A stretch of 64,000 bases of DNA, taken from positions 3,282,501 to 3,346,500 of the forward strand of contig NZ_CP077770.1 in assembly GCF_019134595.1 (NCBI RefSeq), in the 5' to 3' direction. Below, one piece after another: positions 19,104-28,679 of this stretch. The stretch's first letter is position 1, and the number at the start of each line of letters is the position of its first letter. This DNA is from Pseudoalteromonas shioyasakiensis. Lineage in GTDB: Bacteria > Pseudomonadota > Gammaproteobacteria > Enterobacterales > Alteromonadaceae. Position numbers and translations under genes: made by a program. The notes under the pieces are model-generated. The model had not been told where the DNA came from and did no database searches. It saw only the letters and a program-made list of their open reading frames with translations.

Positions 19104-19577
19104 TTATTTTTTCCGCCCGTGTTGGGCTAAGCGCTCTAACTTGGCTTTTAAAGAAGGAGGGGCGTCTGCGGCGATGGCGCTGAGGTAATCGGCTGTTTGT
19201 TCGCTCATTTGACGTTTAGAAACAGGTTTTTGTTCTGGCTTATTTGTTGCTGATAAGCGCTGTGTTGCTTGTGGGTTGGCAGTAATTTTAATTTGCCCAA
19301 GCTCTACCATACCAGCAGCACGAAAATGCGAAAGCATATCCATTTTTAAGTAATTTAAACGCAGTGCAATCGGTGCCGAAACCGCTTCGATCATCAAAGT
19401 ACCATCGCGGTAATTACTTACTCGGCATTTTTTTGAAAGCGTTTCACCTAAAAAGTCATCAAGAATGGTTTGTTGAGAAGACAAGCCTTGGGTTTTTCCA
19501 GCATAAGATGCCAAGCGGCCACTTAAGCCCGCCATAATATCGCCAACAGCTTTTGGCGCGTATCTATCTTTTGCCAT
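19104..19577 (-). CDS. dciA: DciA-type DUF721 protein
   Basis: The ATG at 19577 gives 157 residues; a GTG at 19610 would add eleven. The N-terminal half fits DUF721: LSSQQTILDDFLGETLSKKC, then the domain strand GTLMIEAVSAPIALRLNYLK and MDMLSHFRAAGMVELGQIKI. A basic, Q/S-rich tail ends LERLAQHGRKK. DciA is the ancestral loader of the replicative helicase DnaB in bacteria lacking DnaC-type loaders, and DUF721 genes lie just upstream of secA in many gammaproteobacteria, as here. The function is assigned from family and neighbourhood. Confidence 0.85.
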   Translation of the reverse strand: MAKDRYAPKAVGDIMAGLSGRLASYAGKTQGLSSQQTILDDFLGETLSKKCRVSNYRDGTLMIEAVSAPIALRLNYLKMDMLSHFRAAGMVELGQIKITANPQATQRLSATNKPEQKPVSKRQMSEQTADYLSAIAADAPPSLKAKLERLAQHGRKK

Positions 19578-19619
19578 TAATCGTCTACCTAAAAGGGTTA
19601 AACACCACACAGAGAATAT

Positions 19620-21370
19620 ACCACCAACGTAAATATGAAGCTATTAGGTTCGAGGTGCGAGGTGCGAGATGCGATTTTGTTAATGTCGTCATTTATGGCG
19701 ACAAGATATTATGTACGTTTCATCAATGACGCGCTAAAGCACGACCTACAAGATAACGCGCGAAATAAATTTCACACCTACATCAAACGTAGGCGTCACG
19801 CTTGCTTGGCGCGTCTGCTATTACTCACAAAGAGACTAAGAGGCGCTTCGCTTGAGAGAAAGTAAAAAATGATCTTGTGATTCCCTCATTCTTTTCTCAT
19901 TCTCTTCTCTTTGTGCAAAAAATATTTGAACCACAGAGAACACAGAGGCGCTACGCGCTACATAGAGAAAACTAAATTATCACAAAGAGATAAAGAGACC
20001 TTCGCTGAACATAAACACTATTTGAATCTCTCTTCCTCTGTGCTCTCTGTGTCCTCTGTGGTTAGAAAAAGATCTTTAATTCACAAAGAGGCCAAGAGGC
20101 GCTCTGGTTAAGAGAAAACAAAATTATCACAAAGAGATCATAAGACGCTTCGCTTGAGAGAAAGTAAAAAATGATCTTGTGATTCCCTCATTCTTTTCTC
20201 ATTCTCTTCTCTTTGTGCAAAAAATATTTGAACCACAGAGAACACAGAGGCGCTACGCGCTACACAGAGAAAACCAAAGTATCACAAAGAGATCATAAGA
20301 CGCTTCGCTTGAGAGAAAGTAAAAAATGATCTTGTGATTCCCTCATTCTTTTCTCATTCACTTCTCTTTGTGCAAAAAATATTTGAACCACAGAGAACAC
20401 AGAGGCGCTACGCGCTACATAGAGAAAACTAAATTATCACAAAGAGATAAAGAGACCTTCGCTGAACATAAACACTATTTGAATCTCTCTTCCTCTGTGC
20501 TCTCTGTGTCCTCTGTGGTTAGAAAAAGATCTTTAATTCACAAAGAGGCCAAGAGGCGCTACGCTTTAGAGGAAATAAAAAATGATCTTGTGGTTTCCTC
20601 ACTCTCTTCTCTTTGTGAATATATTTTCGCGCGAAATAAATTTCACGCCTACATCAAACGTAGGCGTCACGCTTGCTTGGCGCGTCTTAGATACAACGCC
20701 ATTCCATCAACCTATGTCTGACCTACAAACAACACAATTCGGCTTTAAACTGACAGCTGAAAGCTGATGGCTATAAATTCTTTTCCTCTGTGCTCTCTGT
20801 GTCCTCTGTGGTTAGAAAAAGATCTTTAATTCACAAAGAGGCCAAGAGGCGCTCCGGTTAAGAGAAAACAAAAAAATTTTTATCACTTCCTCATTTTCTT
20901 CTCATTCACTTCTCTTCGTAAATATATTTTCGCGCGAAATAAATTTCACGCCTACATCAAAGACACCTTATCGCACAAAGAAGCTACGCTTTAGAGGAAG
21001 TAAAAAACATTATTATCACTCCCTCATTCTTTTCTCATTCTCTTCTCTTTGTGCAAAAAATATTTGAACCACAGAGAACACAGAGGCCTACGCCCTACAC
21101 AGAGAAAACCAAAGTATCACAAAGAGATAAAGAGACGTTTCGCTGAACATAAACACTATTTGAATCTCTCTTCCTCTGTGCTCTCTGTGTCCTCTGTGGT
21201 TCAATCAAAATTTTCGCGCGAAATAAATTTCACGCCTACATCAAACGTAGGCGTCACGCTTGCTTGGCGCGTCTGACATACAGCGCCATTTCATCAACCT
21301 ATGTCTGACCTACAAACAATACCGCTCAGCTCAAAATTTGCAGCTGATAGCTTAAAGCTCCCCTTCCTCC
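19620..21370. repeat. Large intergenic repeat island with a ~200-bp direct duplication
   Basis: These 1.75 kb contain no supported gene. They are a patchwork of A, B, C and D elements. A block of about 200 bases starting near 19903 recurs almost unchanged near 20360 (offset 457) and includes a B left arm, an A-type middle and a B right arm. A related but rearranged block lies near 20210-20350. C hairpins with TTGGCGCGTC ends occur near 19758, 20628, 20930 and 21215. Several apparent ORFs reading LNHREHRGA on the plus strand are translations of the B left arm, not genes. Confidence 0.9.
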
Positions 21371-21422
21371 TGCGTGATTGTTTCTGGTACACTTTTCCTT
21401 TGTTTTTTATTTAACTTTCGCG

Positions 21423-22310
21423 ATGACACAACACTCTCTTACTTTAATCGTATTAGCTGGCGGGCTGGGTAGCCGCTTTGGCGGAAACAAACAAATTGCC
21501 GAAATACCAGGGCTGGGCTGCACCATCATGGAACTCAGTATTCAGGATGCAGTTAAAGCAGGTGTGAGCCAAGCGGTGGTCATCATTAATAAAAAAATTC
21601 GTGCTGAATTTGAAGCAACGATTTTACCGCGCCTGCCTGAGTCGCTCGAAGTAATCCTAGTTGAGCAAGAAATTAGTGCAGTGCCCAACGGCTATGAGCA
21701 TCTAGCCACTGAACGCCAAAAACCTTGGGGTACAGGTCATGCATTACTTTGCGCAAAACCCTATGTAAATAACCCTGCTATTGTCATTACCGCCGATGAT
21801 TATTATGGCGAGTCTTCTTTTGCAATTATTAGTGAACACTTCAAACAGCATAGCAATTGGGCGATGGTAGGTTACCCAATAAAAGATACCCTATCCGAAG
21901 AAGGTGGCGTAAACCGTGGTGTATGCTCTGTTGATAGCCACCAGCATTTAACCGATGTGGTCGAATACCTAGACATCAAACTCAAAAATAACGTTTTAAA
22001 GGGTAACAATCCACAAAGTGAAAGGTTAAAAATAGCCGATGAAGCCCTTGGCTCAATGAGCTTTTGGGGAATAACACCGAGTTTATTTAATGACTTAGAA
22101 AAAGGCTTTACTGAGTTTTTAGAAAATACTGACAACGGTGTCATTAAAGAGTACTATTTACCCAATGAGATACAACTTGCGATTAAAGATAACCGCCAAG
22201 CTGTAACCGTTTATACTGCAAAAGAGCCATGGTATGGCGTGACCTACAAAGCTGAATTGGATGCAATAGCACACACTTTATGTCAGTTACGTCGTAAGCT
22301 AAACGATTAA
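21423..22310 (+). CDS. Sugar-phosphate nucleotidyltransferase-like protein
   Basis: The ATG at 21423 gives 295 residues beginning MTQHSLTLIVLAGGLGSRFG, the nucleotide-binding loop of the NTP_transferase family (LAGGxGxRF, then a Lys/Gln in GGNKQ). IVITADDYYGESSF supplies the metal-binding Asp pair, and KPWGTGHALLCAKP is the base/phosphate loop seen in UDP- and dTDP-sugar pyrophosphorylases. It probably joins NTP with a sugar 1-phosphate. Forty bases separate it from a kinase-like gene on the same strand, so a kinase then pyrophosphorylase salvage pair is likely. The sugar and base are unknown. No clear ribosome-binding site is seen. Confidence 0.82.
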   Translation: MTQHSLTLIVLAGGLGSRFGGNKQIAEIPGLGCTIMELSIQDAVKAGVSQAVVIINKKIRAEFEATILPRLPESLEVILVEQEISAVPNGYEHLATERQKPWGTGHALLCAKPYVNNPAIVITADDYYGESSFAIISEHFKQHSNWAMVGYPIKDTLSEEGGVNRGVCSVDSHQHLTDVVEYLDIKLKNNVLKGNNPQSERLKIADEALGSMSFWGITPSLFNDLEKGFTEFLENTDNGVIKEYYLPNEIQLAIKDNRQAVTVYTAKEPWYGVTYKAELDAIAHTLCQLRRKLND

Positions 22311-22350
22311 CCCTTGCCTCTTCTAGCAAAAAATAAGTAATGGAAAATTA

Positions 22351-23430
22351 ATGAAGTCGAATCCTGTTGCAACTTATCTTTCTGAGCACTTTGGCTTAAG
22401 CACAGATAACGTAACGCTAAAGCCAATTGGCAATGGCCACATCAACACAACCATGTTACTTAAATCAGAAGAAAACGCCTTGGTTGTGCAAAAGTTAAAT
22501 ACCGATGTGTTTCCTAACCCTGAGCAGCTAGTTGAAAATGCACGACTAATTGAGCAGCACCTGAGTGAAAAACACTGCAATGGTGAGTACAGCCTCGAAA
22601 TTATTCGTCATGTTCCAACTATCGAAAGTGACTTTTTAGTCGAATACGATCAAGGTGTTTGGCGTGCACTCGAATTTATTGGCGGCAGTTATAGTGAAGA
22701 TGTAGTAGCAACTATCTCGCAAGCACAAACTGCAGCCAATGCATTTGGCCAATTCGCGCTGGCATTACAAGACTTTCAGGCTGAACAGCTTCATCATGTG
22801 ATCCCTGATTTTCATAACTTAGCGATGCGTTTTGATGCCTTTGAAAAAGTCATCGAAAAAGACTCTGTAAACCGTGTGGCACTTTGCCAAGATGACATCG
22901 ATTTTTGTTTAGCTCAGCAAGGTTTGGTTGATGAGTTAAAACAGCTTGAAGGTAACATTCCTTTAAGACCTTGTCATAACGATACAAAAATCAACAACAT
23001 GCTTTTTTGCACGCAGTCAGATGATGCAAAAGCAGTCATCGACCTAGATACCTGTATGCCTGGTTATTGGTTATTTGATTTTGGTGATATGGTACGTACC
23101 TTCTGCTCACCTGAGCAAGAAGACTCTACGAACCTAAATAATGTACGCGTTCGTGAAGAGATCTTCGCCGCTATCGTTAAAGGTTATGTTGAACCACTGC
23201 AAGATGTGATCACCGACGCCGAAAAAGAAAGCTTCTGGTTAGGCACTAAAGTCATGACATTCATGATTGGCCTGCGCTTTTTAACAGACTTTATTGATGG
23301 CGATAATTACTTTGCCACTAAGCATGCAAACCACAACCTAGAACGCGCCCGCAACCAGTTTGCTCTTTATCGCGATATTCTTGAAAAAGAACATACGTTA
23401 AAAGCGATTTTAGAGATAAATAAAGCATAG
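22351..23430 (+). CDS. APH-fold kinase, possibly N-acetylhexosamine/sugar 1-kinase
   Basis: The 359-residue protein has the aminoglycoside-phosphotransferase fold. IGNGHINTTMLLKSEENALV is the ATP-binding strand pair, PLRPCHNDTKINNMLF the catalytic loop (HxDxxxxN), and AVIDLDTCMPGYWLFDFGDM the metal-binding segment. The GNGHINxT start and DLDTCMPG....D.GD pattern resemble N-acetylhexosamine 1-kinases (NahK type) rather than antibiotic kinases. Together with the preceding nucleotidyltransferase it could convert a free sugar to an NDP-sugar. The pair is bounded by repeat islands on both sides. Specificity is inference. Confidence 0.8.
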   Translation: MKSNPVATYLSEHFGLSTDNVTLKPIGNGHINTTMLLKSEENALVVQKLNTDVFPNPEQLVENARLIEQHLSEKHCNGEYSLEIIRHVPTIESDFLVEYDQGVWRALEFIGGSYSEDVVATISQAQTAANAFGQFALALQDFQAEQLHHVIPDFHNLAMRFDAFEKVIEKDSVNRVALCQDDIDFCLAQQGLVDELKQLEGNIPLRPCHNDTKINNMLFCTQSDDAKAVIDLDTCMPGYWLFDFGDMVRTFCSPEQEDSTNLNNVRVREEIFAAIVKGYVEPLQDVITDAEKESFWLGTKVMTFMIGLRFLTDFIDGDNYFATKHANHNLERARNQFALYRDILEKEHTLKAILEINKA

Positions 23431-23435
23431 GTTTT

Positions 23436-24480
23436 ATATTCACAAAGAGGATGAGAGGCGCTTCGCTTTAGAGGGAGTACTCTTTGCTTTACTCTTTCTC
23501 TTCTCTTTTACTTCTCTTTGTGCAAATATTTTCGGCACTAAAGTACCTCCTACGAAGCAGGTCTTTGGTAAAGGCCTAACAAACAACACCTTCCGGCTCA
23601 AAACTGACAGCTGAAAGCTGATGGCTACTCTTTAAACATATTTGAACCACAGAGAACACCGAGGCGCTTCGCGCTACACAGAGAAACCAATATAAAATCT
23701 TCTTCTCTTCCTCTGTGCTCTCTATGTCCTCTGTGGTTATAAAAAGATCTTTAATTCACAAAGAGGCTAAGAGGCGCTTCGCTGAAGAAGAAGTAAAAAT
23801 GATCCTGTGGTTCCCTCTTTTACTTCTCATTCTTGTCTCTTTGTGCAAATATTTTCGCGCGAAATAAATTTCACGCCTACATCAAAGTCATCTAATCGCA
23901 CAAAGAGGATAAGAGGCGCTGCGCTGAAGAGAAAACAAAGAGCATTGTTATCATTCACTTCTCTTTGTGCAAAGGTTCTTTAATTCGTAGGAAGGCTTTA
24001 GCTGTGAATTACACTAAAGACTTCGGCACTAAAGTACCTACTACATTACCTAAAAACAGCACTGTGCATATCTGATTCTATAAATTGCTTCCTCTGTGCT
24101 CTCTGTGTCCTCTGTGGTTCAATCAAGCTCTTTGCGAGAAATAAATTTCACGCCTACATCAAAGACATCTAATCGCACAAATAGACCAAGAGGCACTTCG
24201 CTTAAGAGAAAACAAAAAGCATGATTATCACTTCCTCATTCTTTTCTCATTCACTTCTCTTTGTGCAAGTATTTTCGCGCTAAAGCACGACCTACATCAA
24301 AGGCATCTAATCGCATAAAGAGGATAAGAGGCGCTGCGCTTAAGAGGTAGACAATATATATTTTGGTTACCTCTTTCTCTTCTCATTCTCTTCTCTTTGT
24401 GAATATCATCTCGTTCGTTCACCTAGCATTCGCCGCAATTGCAGCGAACGAGCACCGCACTAACAAACAATACAACTCAG
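23436..24480. repeat. Intergenic repeat island
   Basis: The island starts a few bases after the kinase stop with an A element (23440-23522). An E/D unit, a B element with both arms (left arm near 23642, right arm near 23728), further A elements near 23757, 23898, 24175 and 24310, C units, an E-like GGCACTAAAGTACCTACTAC and a lone B right arm near 24090 follow. No gene is supported. Confidence 0.85.
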
Positions 24481-24504
24481 GCTTGCTGCTACTATAATTC
24501 AGAC

Positions 24505-24535
24505 AAAAAAAAGCCGCTTAAAGCGGCTTTTTATT
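24505..24535 (-). terminator. Terminator of the lipoprotein gene
   Basis: AAAAAAAGCCGCTT and AAGCGGCTTTTTATTT form a tight 10-14 bp stem about 40 bases after the lipoprotein stop. Confidence 0.9.
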
Positions 24536-24572
24536 TAGGGGTTAAACCCTCAATTTTACTAACAAACTTTAA

Positions 24573-26150
24573 TTAGCCGCCAGTTACACCCGTAGAAACA
24601 TCACAAGTAAGTTGTTCAGTTTGAGACTCAGCAGTGCCATCAGCAGTGATAGTGTAAGTTTGGTCACCAATTGAACTAAGTGAACCTTTATACTTAACTG
24701 TAACTGTATACTGCTCACCAGAAACAAGGTTTGCTAAAGTGTATTGACCAGCTTCACCTGTAGAGCGCGCAACTTTCTTAGATTTGCCAGAAAGACTGTA
24801 TTTAACTAGCGCACCAGATGCAGGGATAGAAACATCAGCATCGTTGCTACATTGAGCAGTTAAAGAAAGAGTCTCATCTACATACTCAACAGGCGCAGCA
24901 AGCGTCACATTTACGTCACCACATACAGGAACTTCATCAACTGAATCGTACCAAAGGTTACCTTCAACATCACGAAGAGTTACACGTGCAGTAGCGCCAT
25001 CATATACACCAGGTACGTAACGAGCATTTAACGTAGAAGTGCCGCTTCGAACACGAAGAGAGCCGTAACCATCTGTAGACTCCACTCGGAAAAATAGGCC
25101 TGACGCAGGAACATCGTCACCAGATAAAAGCACTCGAATGCCTGCTGAACAATAAGTTGAGCCTTTGACTGCAGAGAAGAAAGTTAAATGGTCAGTTTCA
25201 AAGCTTGCATTGTAGAAGCTTCCATCCGCAATTAAGTCTTTAACTTCAACTTTTTGAGTTTCAGTAGTCCATACACCTGTGTCTTCATTCTGAGAAACAA
25301 GAGTTAACTCATCACCAGTAGTGAATCCTTTATCAGCTGGGATAGCCATTGAAACTGTAATAGGCTGAGAAAACTTCTTAACCTTAGTGCCATTGCTGTC
25401 AACCATTTCAACGCTTGCAACACCAACAGGAGTATAGATTGTCTCAGAATCTTCAGAGTTTAAACCATCTGGAGTGATTGCTGCACCTGCAGAAGAACTA
25501 GTATCTGCTGCTGTTACTTCCAACGTTACTGTAGAACCAGTGATTGCATCACCATTTGCATCTAACAGAGTAGTGCTAGCAGGAACTGTAACTGCAGCAG
25601 TCGCTTTGCCATCTGCAACGCCACCAGTGATTGCTTCAGCAGAAGCACCGCCAGATACAGATGCGTCAACGCTTTGGTTTGCAACACCATCAGTGCTTTG
25701 AGACACTAACGGAAGCTCTACTTGCACATCACCTTCGCTTAAGTCAGCAAGGTCAATTGAAAAAGACTTTTGTACGTAGGTATCAGCCATTACTACAGCT
25801 GTTACAGAGTCTACGTCTGCACCATCAGCTAATTGAAAAGTAAAGCTACCATCTTCAGTTTCAACAGAAGTTAGTACATTACCATCAACATCCACAAGGC
25901 TAGTACTTGCAACACCATTTTCATAAAACATGATTGTTGAAGCAACTACGTCAGAAGAAGCAGCATCAACAACGTTACCATTTACAACAGCGCCAAGCTC
26001 AGCTGGTGCTTCAGGTGGAACAACAACTTCTACAGGTGGAACAACCGGATCAGGTACGACCTCATTTTTGTCATCATCACTTGAACAGCCTGAAAGAGCA
26101 AAAACAGATGCAACAGACATTGCAAGTAGCGTTTTTTTGTTAGTAAACAT
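24573..26150 (-). CDS. Secreted lipoprotein of unknown function with beta-rich repeats
   Basis: The protein has 525 residues with a lipoprotein signal (LAMSVASVFALSGC, then SSDDD, an acidic +2 region expected for outer-membrane sorting). A Pro/Val-rich linker (PDPVVPPVEVVVPP) leads to a carboxypeptidase-regulatory-like beta domain (VVNGNVVDAASSDVVASTIMF). Ser/Ala/Thr-rich Ig-like segments, a DUF-type region around ADKGFTTGDELTLVSQNEDT, and cysteine-containing beta domains (YCSAGIRV, PVCGDV, LTAQCSND, LTCDVSTG) follow. The even spacing of Cys pairs suggests disulfides outside the cytoplasm. AGGACTCCCT precedes the ATG. The function is unknown; a surface adhesin-like or cell-envelope role is a guess. 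It lies next to yjbH. Confidence 0.75.
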   Translation of the reverse strand: MFTNKKTLLAMSVASVFALSGCSSDDDKNEVVPDPVVPPVEVVVPPEAPAELGAVVNGNVVDAASSDVVASTIMFYENGVASTSLVDVDGNVLTSVETEDGSFTFQLADGADVDSVTAVVMADTYVQKSFSIDLADLSEGDVQVELPLVSQSTDGVANQSVDASVSGGASAEAITGGVADGKATAAVTVPASTTLLDANGDAITGSTVTLEVTAADTSSSAGAAITPDGLNSEDSETIYTPVGVASVEMVDSNGTKVKKFSQPITVSMAIPADKGFTTGDELTLVSQNEDTGVWTTETQKVEVKDLIADGSFYNASFETDHLTFFSAVKGSTYCSAGIRVLLSGDDVPASGLFFRVESTDGYGSLRVRSGTSTLNARYVPGVYDGATARVTLRDVEGNLWYDSVDEVPVCGDVNVTLAAPVEYVDETLSLTAQCSNDADVSIPASGALVKYSLSGKSKKVARSTGEAGQYTLANLVSGEQYTVTVKYKGSLSSIGDQTYTITADGTAESQTEQLTCDVSTGVTGG

Positions 26151-26396
26151 AGGGAGTCCTTTTATTCCTTTTAAATTAACATTTTTTAAAATAAGGTCGT
26201 TAGTTAACCTATTGTACCTATTATTGCTAGAAGGTACTAAAACTGTTTAAAAATTAACTAAAGGTTAAATAACAATCACACAGTTTGCAACTGCTATTTT
26301 AACATCATTAAGGCTTACTTGATAATTAAATCAGCCCTAAGTAATAACTATAGCTAAAACTTGTACAATCACATAGTGATCACACTATAAAAATTG

Positions 26397-28508
26397 TTAC
26401 CGATACTTTTTATACACTTCTTTTAATCTTGTAAGATTACTGTAAACATATTGGGTCGACATACGGCCTTGGTTAAACAGCGTATTGTCTAAATTAACTG
26501 CTCTTGCAGGCACATAAGCTTGATTAAATACTAAAGTATTTTTCGATTCACCCACTTGAGTACTCACACCGTAACGCCATGCTGGCGCACCTTTGACTTG
26601 CCCGTACTTAGATACTGCCATATCTTTTCTAGGTGAAAGCGGGATACTAAATGCAATACCCACTTTTTGTACTCGGGTATCTTCTGCATATATGGCTAAG
26701 TAGCTATCGCCAAACCAAAAACGACTTTCGACTCGAGCACCTGAATCTTCATACCAAAAGTTACCTGCTGTAGCGTGAAGAGTAATATCTTGCTCTACCC
26801 AATTATATTGGTAAGAAACAGTTTGATATTCTTTACTTGCGTTGTAATCTTCGTATTCAAAATAACCAAAATCTGCAGTCACTTTATGGCGGCCTTCAGG
26901 GCTTAACCAGCCTGTTTCGTTGCGAATACCCATAAAATCATAGCGATCTTTTAAATAACCTAATTGTGTTTGGTTATAAAAGCCCCAAGGCAGCGCGAAT
27001 GTTTGGTAAAACATAGCACGATCGAAATCGCTTTCTTCACGGTAATTTCTAAATGGAGCGTTTTCTTCGTAGTCATCACTGTCGGTAACATGTACTTGGC
27101 CGCCAAGCGCAATACCTGCTCCTTTCCATAAAGGTACATCAACATCGGCTCTGAGTGCTAAAGAGTAATCCCACACACCTAACTCTGTTGCATGGCTACT
27201 AGTTATAGCTGGTGACAATGTTAAACGCGGTTTAAAGTATGGGTTGTTAGCCTTAGTAAGGCCAATCCAGGCGATACCTGCAGGCATCGCCATTGCACCC
27301 ATATTCACATTTAAATCTGGGTTTGCGTTATCGGCTAAAAAGGCATTGTAGTTACCAATTGTACCAGTAACATTAAACTGCGCTATTTCGTATTTTTCGA
27401 GCTGAACATAAAACTGCGTACTTTCATTGTCGATATACTCAGCAATGCGACCAAGCACCAAACCAAGGGCATCAATATCATTTTGGTTAAATATCGCGTT
27501 TTCAAATTTAACAATTAACTGATTTTGCTTGTTATAGCCTACGAGTACATTTTCAAAGCCATCATTCGCCAAGGCACGCTTTAACGCATGAGCTTGGGTG
27601 TTCATTTGCTTTTTATTAACTTGTATCGGCGATGCTTGGTTTGCATTATAAGTAGGCTTACTGGCTTTGCTTGGCGCGTTATAAACCACCTGGCGAGTTG
27701 CATTAACCGTTGGTTTAGCAACTGTGTTAACAGTAACTGGCGCAGGCTCTAATTGTTTAATTTTCGCAGCGCGCGGGCTTAACGGTAAGCTAAAGTTAAT
27801 ACCCCAGTAGGTATCGTCTTCAGCAAAGTCAGAGTTACTATAAAAACGGCTAGTAAATGTTAACGAGCCTAAGTCATACAGCCATTCTTTAGGAACGGTA
27901 ACACGGGCTGCAGCATTAAACGCATCTGCGTCGTGCTCTGCAAGTAAAGCAAACCACTCAAAGGGTTGCCACTCTACCCCTGCAAATGGGCCATCCATTT
28001 GGCTTGAGAGGCGGTCACTTACTGAGTAACCTGCCGAAAATCTAAAATCCCATAACTCTTTTGAAGCAACTGCGTAGTAAGTTTCGTAGTTATTTGCTGC
28101 ACCACCAATATCTTTTGCGCCTACAGCAACACTAAACCAATTTTTTGGAATATAAGGTAGTTGATATTTTGCATTAAAAGAAAGGTCACGCAGTTGGCCA
28201 CGCCCTTCGCTGTAGAACATATTATCATGCATTGAATTAGCAGCTATCTGACCACTTACTTCTAAGCCATCGAACAAGCCTGCAGAAAATATGTAGTTGT
28301 GGCCATCCATGTACTGAACACCACGTAAATCAAGCTGGTTATTGTAACCAATATCGATCATGCCTTTATCGAGTACACTTGCGTTTGGCGTGTTTATAAG
28401 CCCGGAATAACCAGAAAACGATTGATAAACAGTAACTTTGTCTGCAGCAAAAGTTGGGGCGCATAGCGTAGCTAACCCACCTAAAATCAAAGTGTTCGCC
28501 TTAAGCAT
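26397..28508 (-). CDS. yjbH: YjbH-family outer-membrane exopolysaccharide-associated protein
   Basis: The ATG at 28508 gives 703 residues with a signal peptide (LILGGLATLCAPTFA). A TTG start at 28553 would add fifteen residues before it and is less likely. The N-terminal YSGLINTPNASVLDKGMIDI is the signature of the YjbH/WbfB (DUF940) family, followed by alternating amphipathic strands (PYIPKNWFSVAVGAKDIGGA, GVEWQPFEWFALLAEHDADA) of a probable double beta-barrel. E. coli YjbH belongs to the yjbEFGH exopolysaccharide operon. Here the usual partners are absent, though a large polysaccharide locus lies 5 kb away. It probably assists polymer passage across the outer membrane. Confidence 0.85.
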   Translation of the reverse strand: MLKANTLILGGLATLCAPTFAADKVTVYQSFSGYSGLINTPNASVLDKGMIDIGYNNQLDLRGVQYMDGHNYIFSAGLFDGLEVSGQIAANSMHDNMFYSEGRGQLRDLSFNAKYQLPYIPKNWFSVAVGAKDIGGAANNYETYYAVASKELWDFRFSAGYSVSDRLSSQMDGPFAGVEWQPFEWFALLAEHDADAFNAAARVTVPKEWLYDLGSLTFTSRFYSNSDFAEDDTYWGINFSLPLSPRAAKIKQLEPAPVTVNTVAKPTVNATRQVVYNAPSKASKPTYNANQASPIQVNKKQMNTQAHALKRALANDGFENVLVGYNKQNQLIVKFENAIFNQNDIDALGLVLGRIAEYIDNESTQFYVQLEKYEIAQFNVTGTIGNYNAFLADNANPDLNVNMGAMAMPAGIAWIGLTKANNPYFKPRLTLSPAITSSHATELGVWDYSLALRADVDVPLWKGAGIALGGQVHVTDSDDYEENAPFRNYREESDFDRAMFYQTFALPWGFYNQTQLGYLKDRYDFMGIRNETGWLSPEGRHKVTADFGYFEYEDYNASKEYQTVSYQYNWVEQDITLHATAGNFWYEDSGARVESRFWFGDSYLAIYAEDTRVQKVGIAFSIPLSPRKDMAVSKYGQVKGAPAWRYGVSTQVGESKNTLVFNQAYVPARAVNLDNTLFNQGRMSTQYVYSNLTRLKEVYKKYR

Positions 28509-28679
28509 AACTCGAATCCATGAAGAACTATTTAGAATTTTAATTAACGCCAATATAGCATTAATTAACTAAATTAGTTAGCTATTCATATCTAAAAAGT
28601 TAATACAAAGGGTAAAGTTTTTTCTTTGGCTTTTATATTTTTAAAAACGATGAAACTAGTTTAGGAACAACTATTCAAT

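Noticed and set aside
20368..20721. 117-codon ORF in the repeat island
   Set aside because: It is composed of translated A, B and C repeat elements, with the same peptide at several other islands.
23436..24480. Insertion sequence or transposon remnant
   Set aside because: No transposase fragment, target-site duplication or terminal repeat longer than the A/B arms was seen; the contents are explained by the short repeat families.
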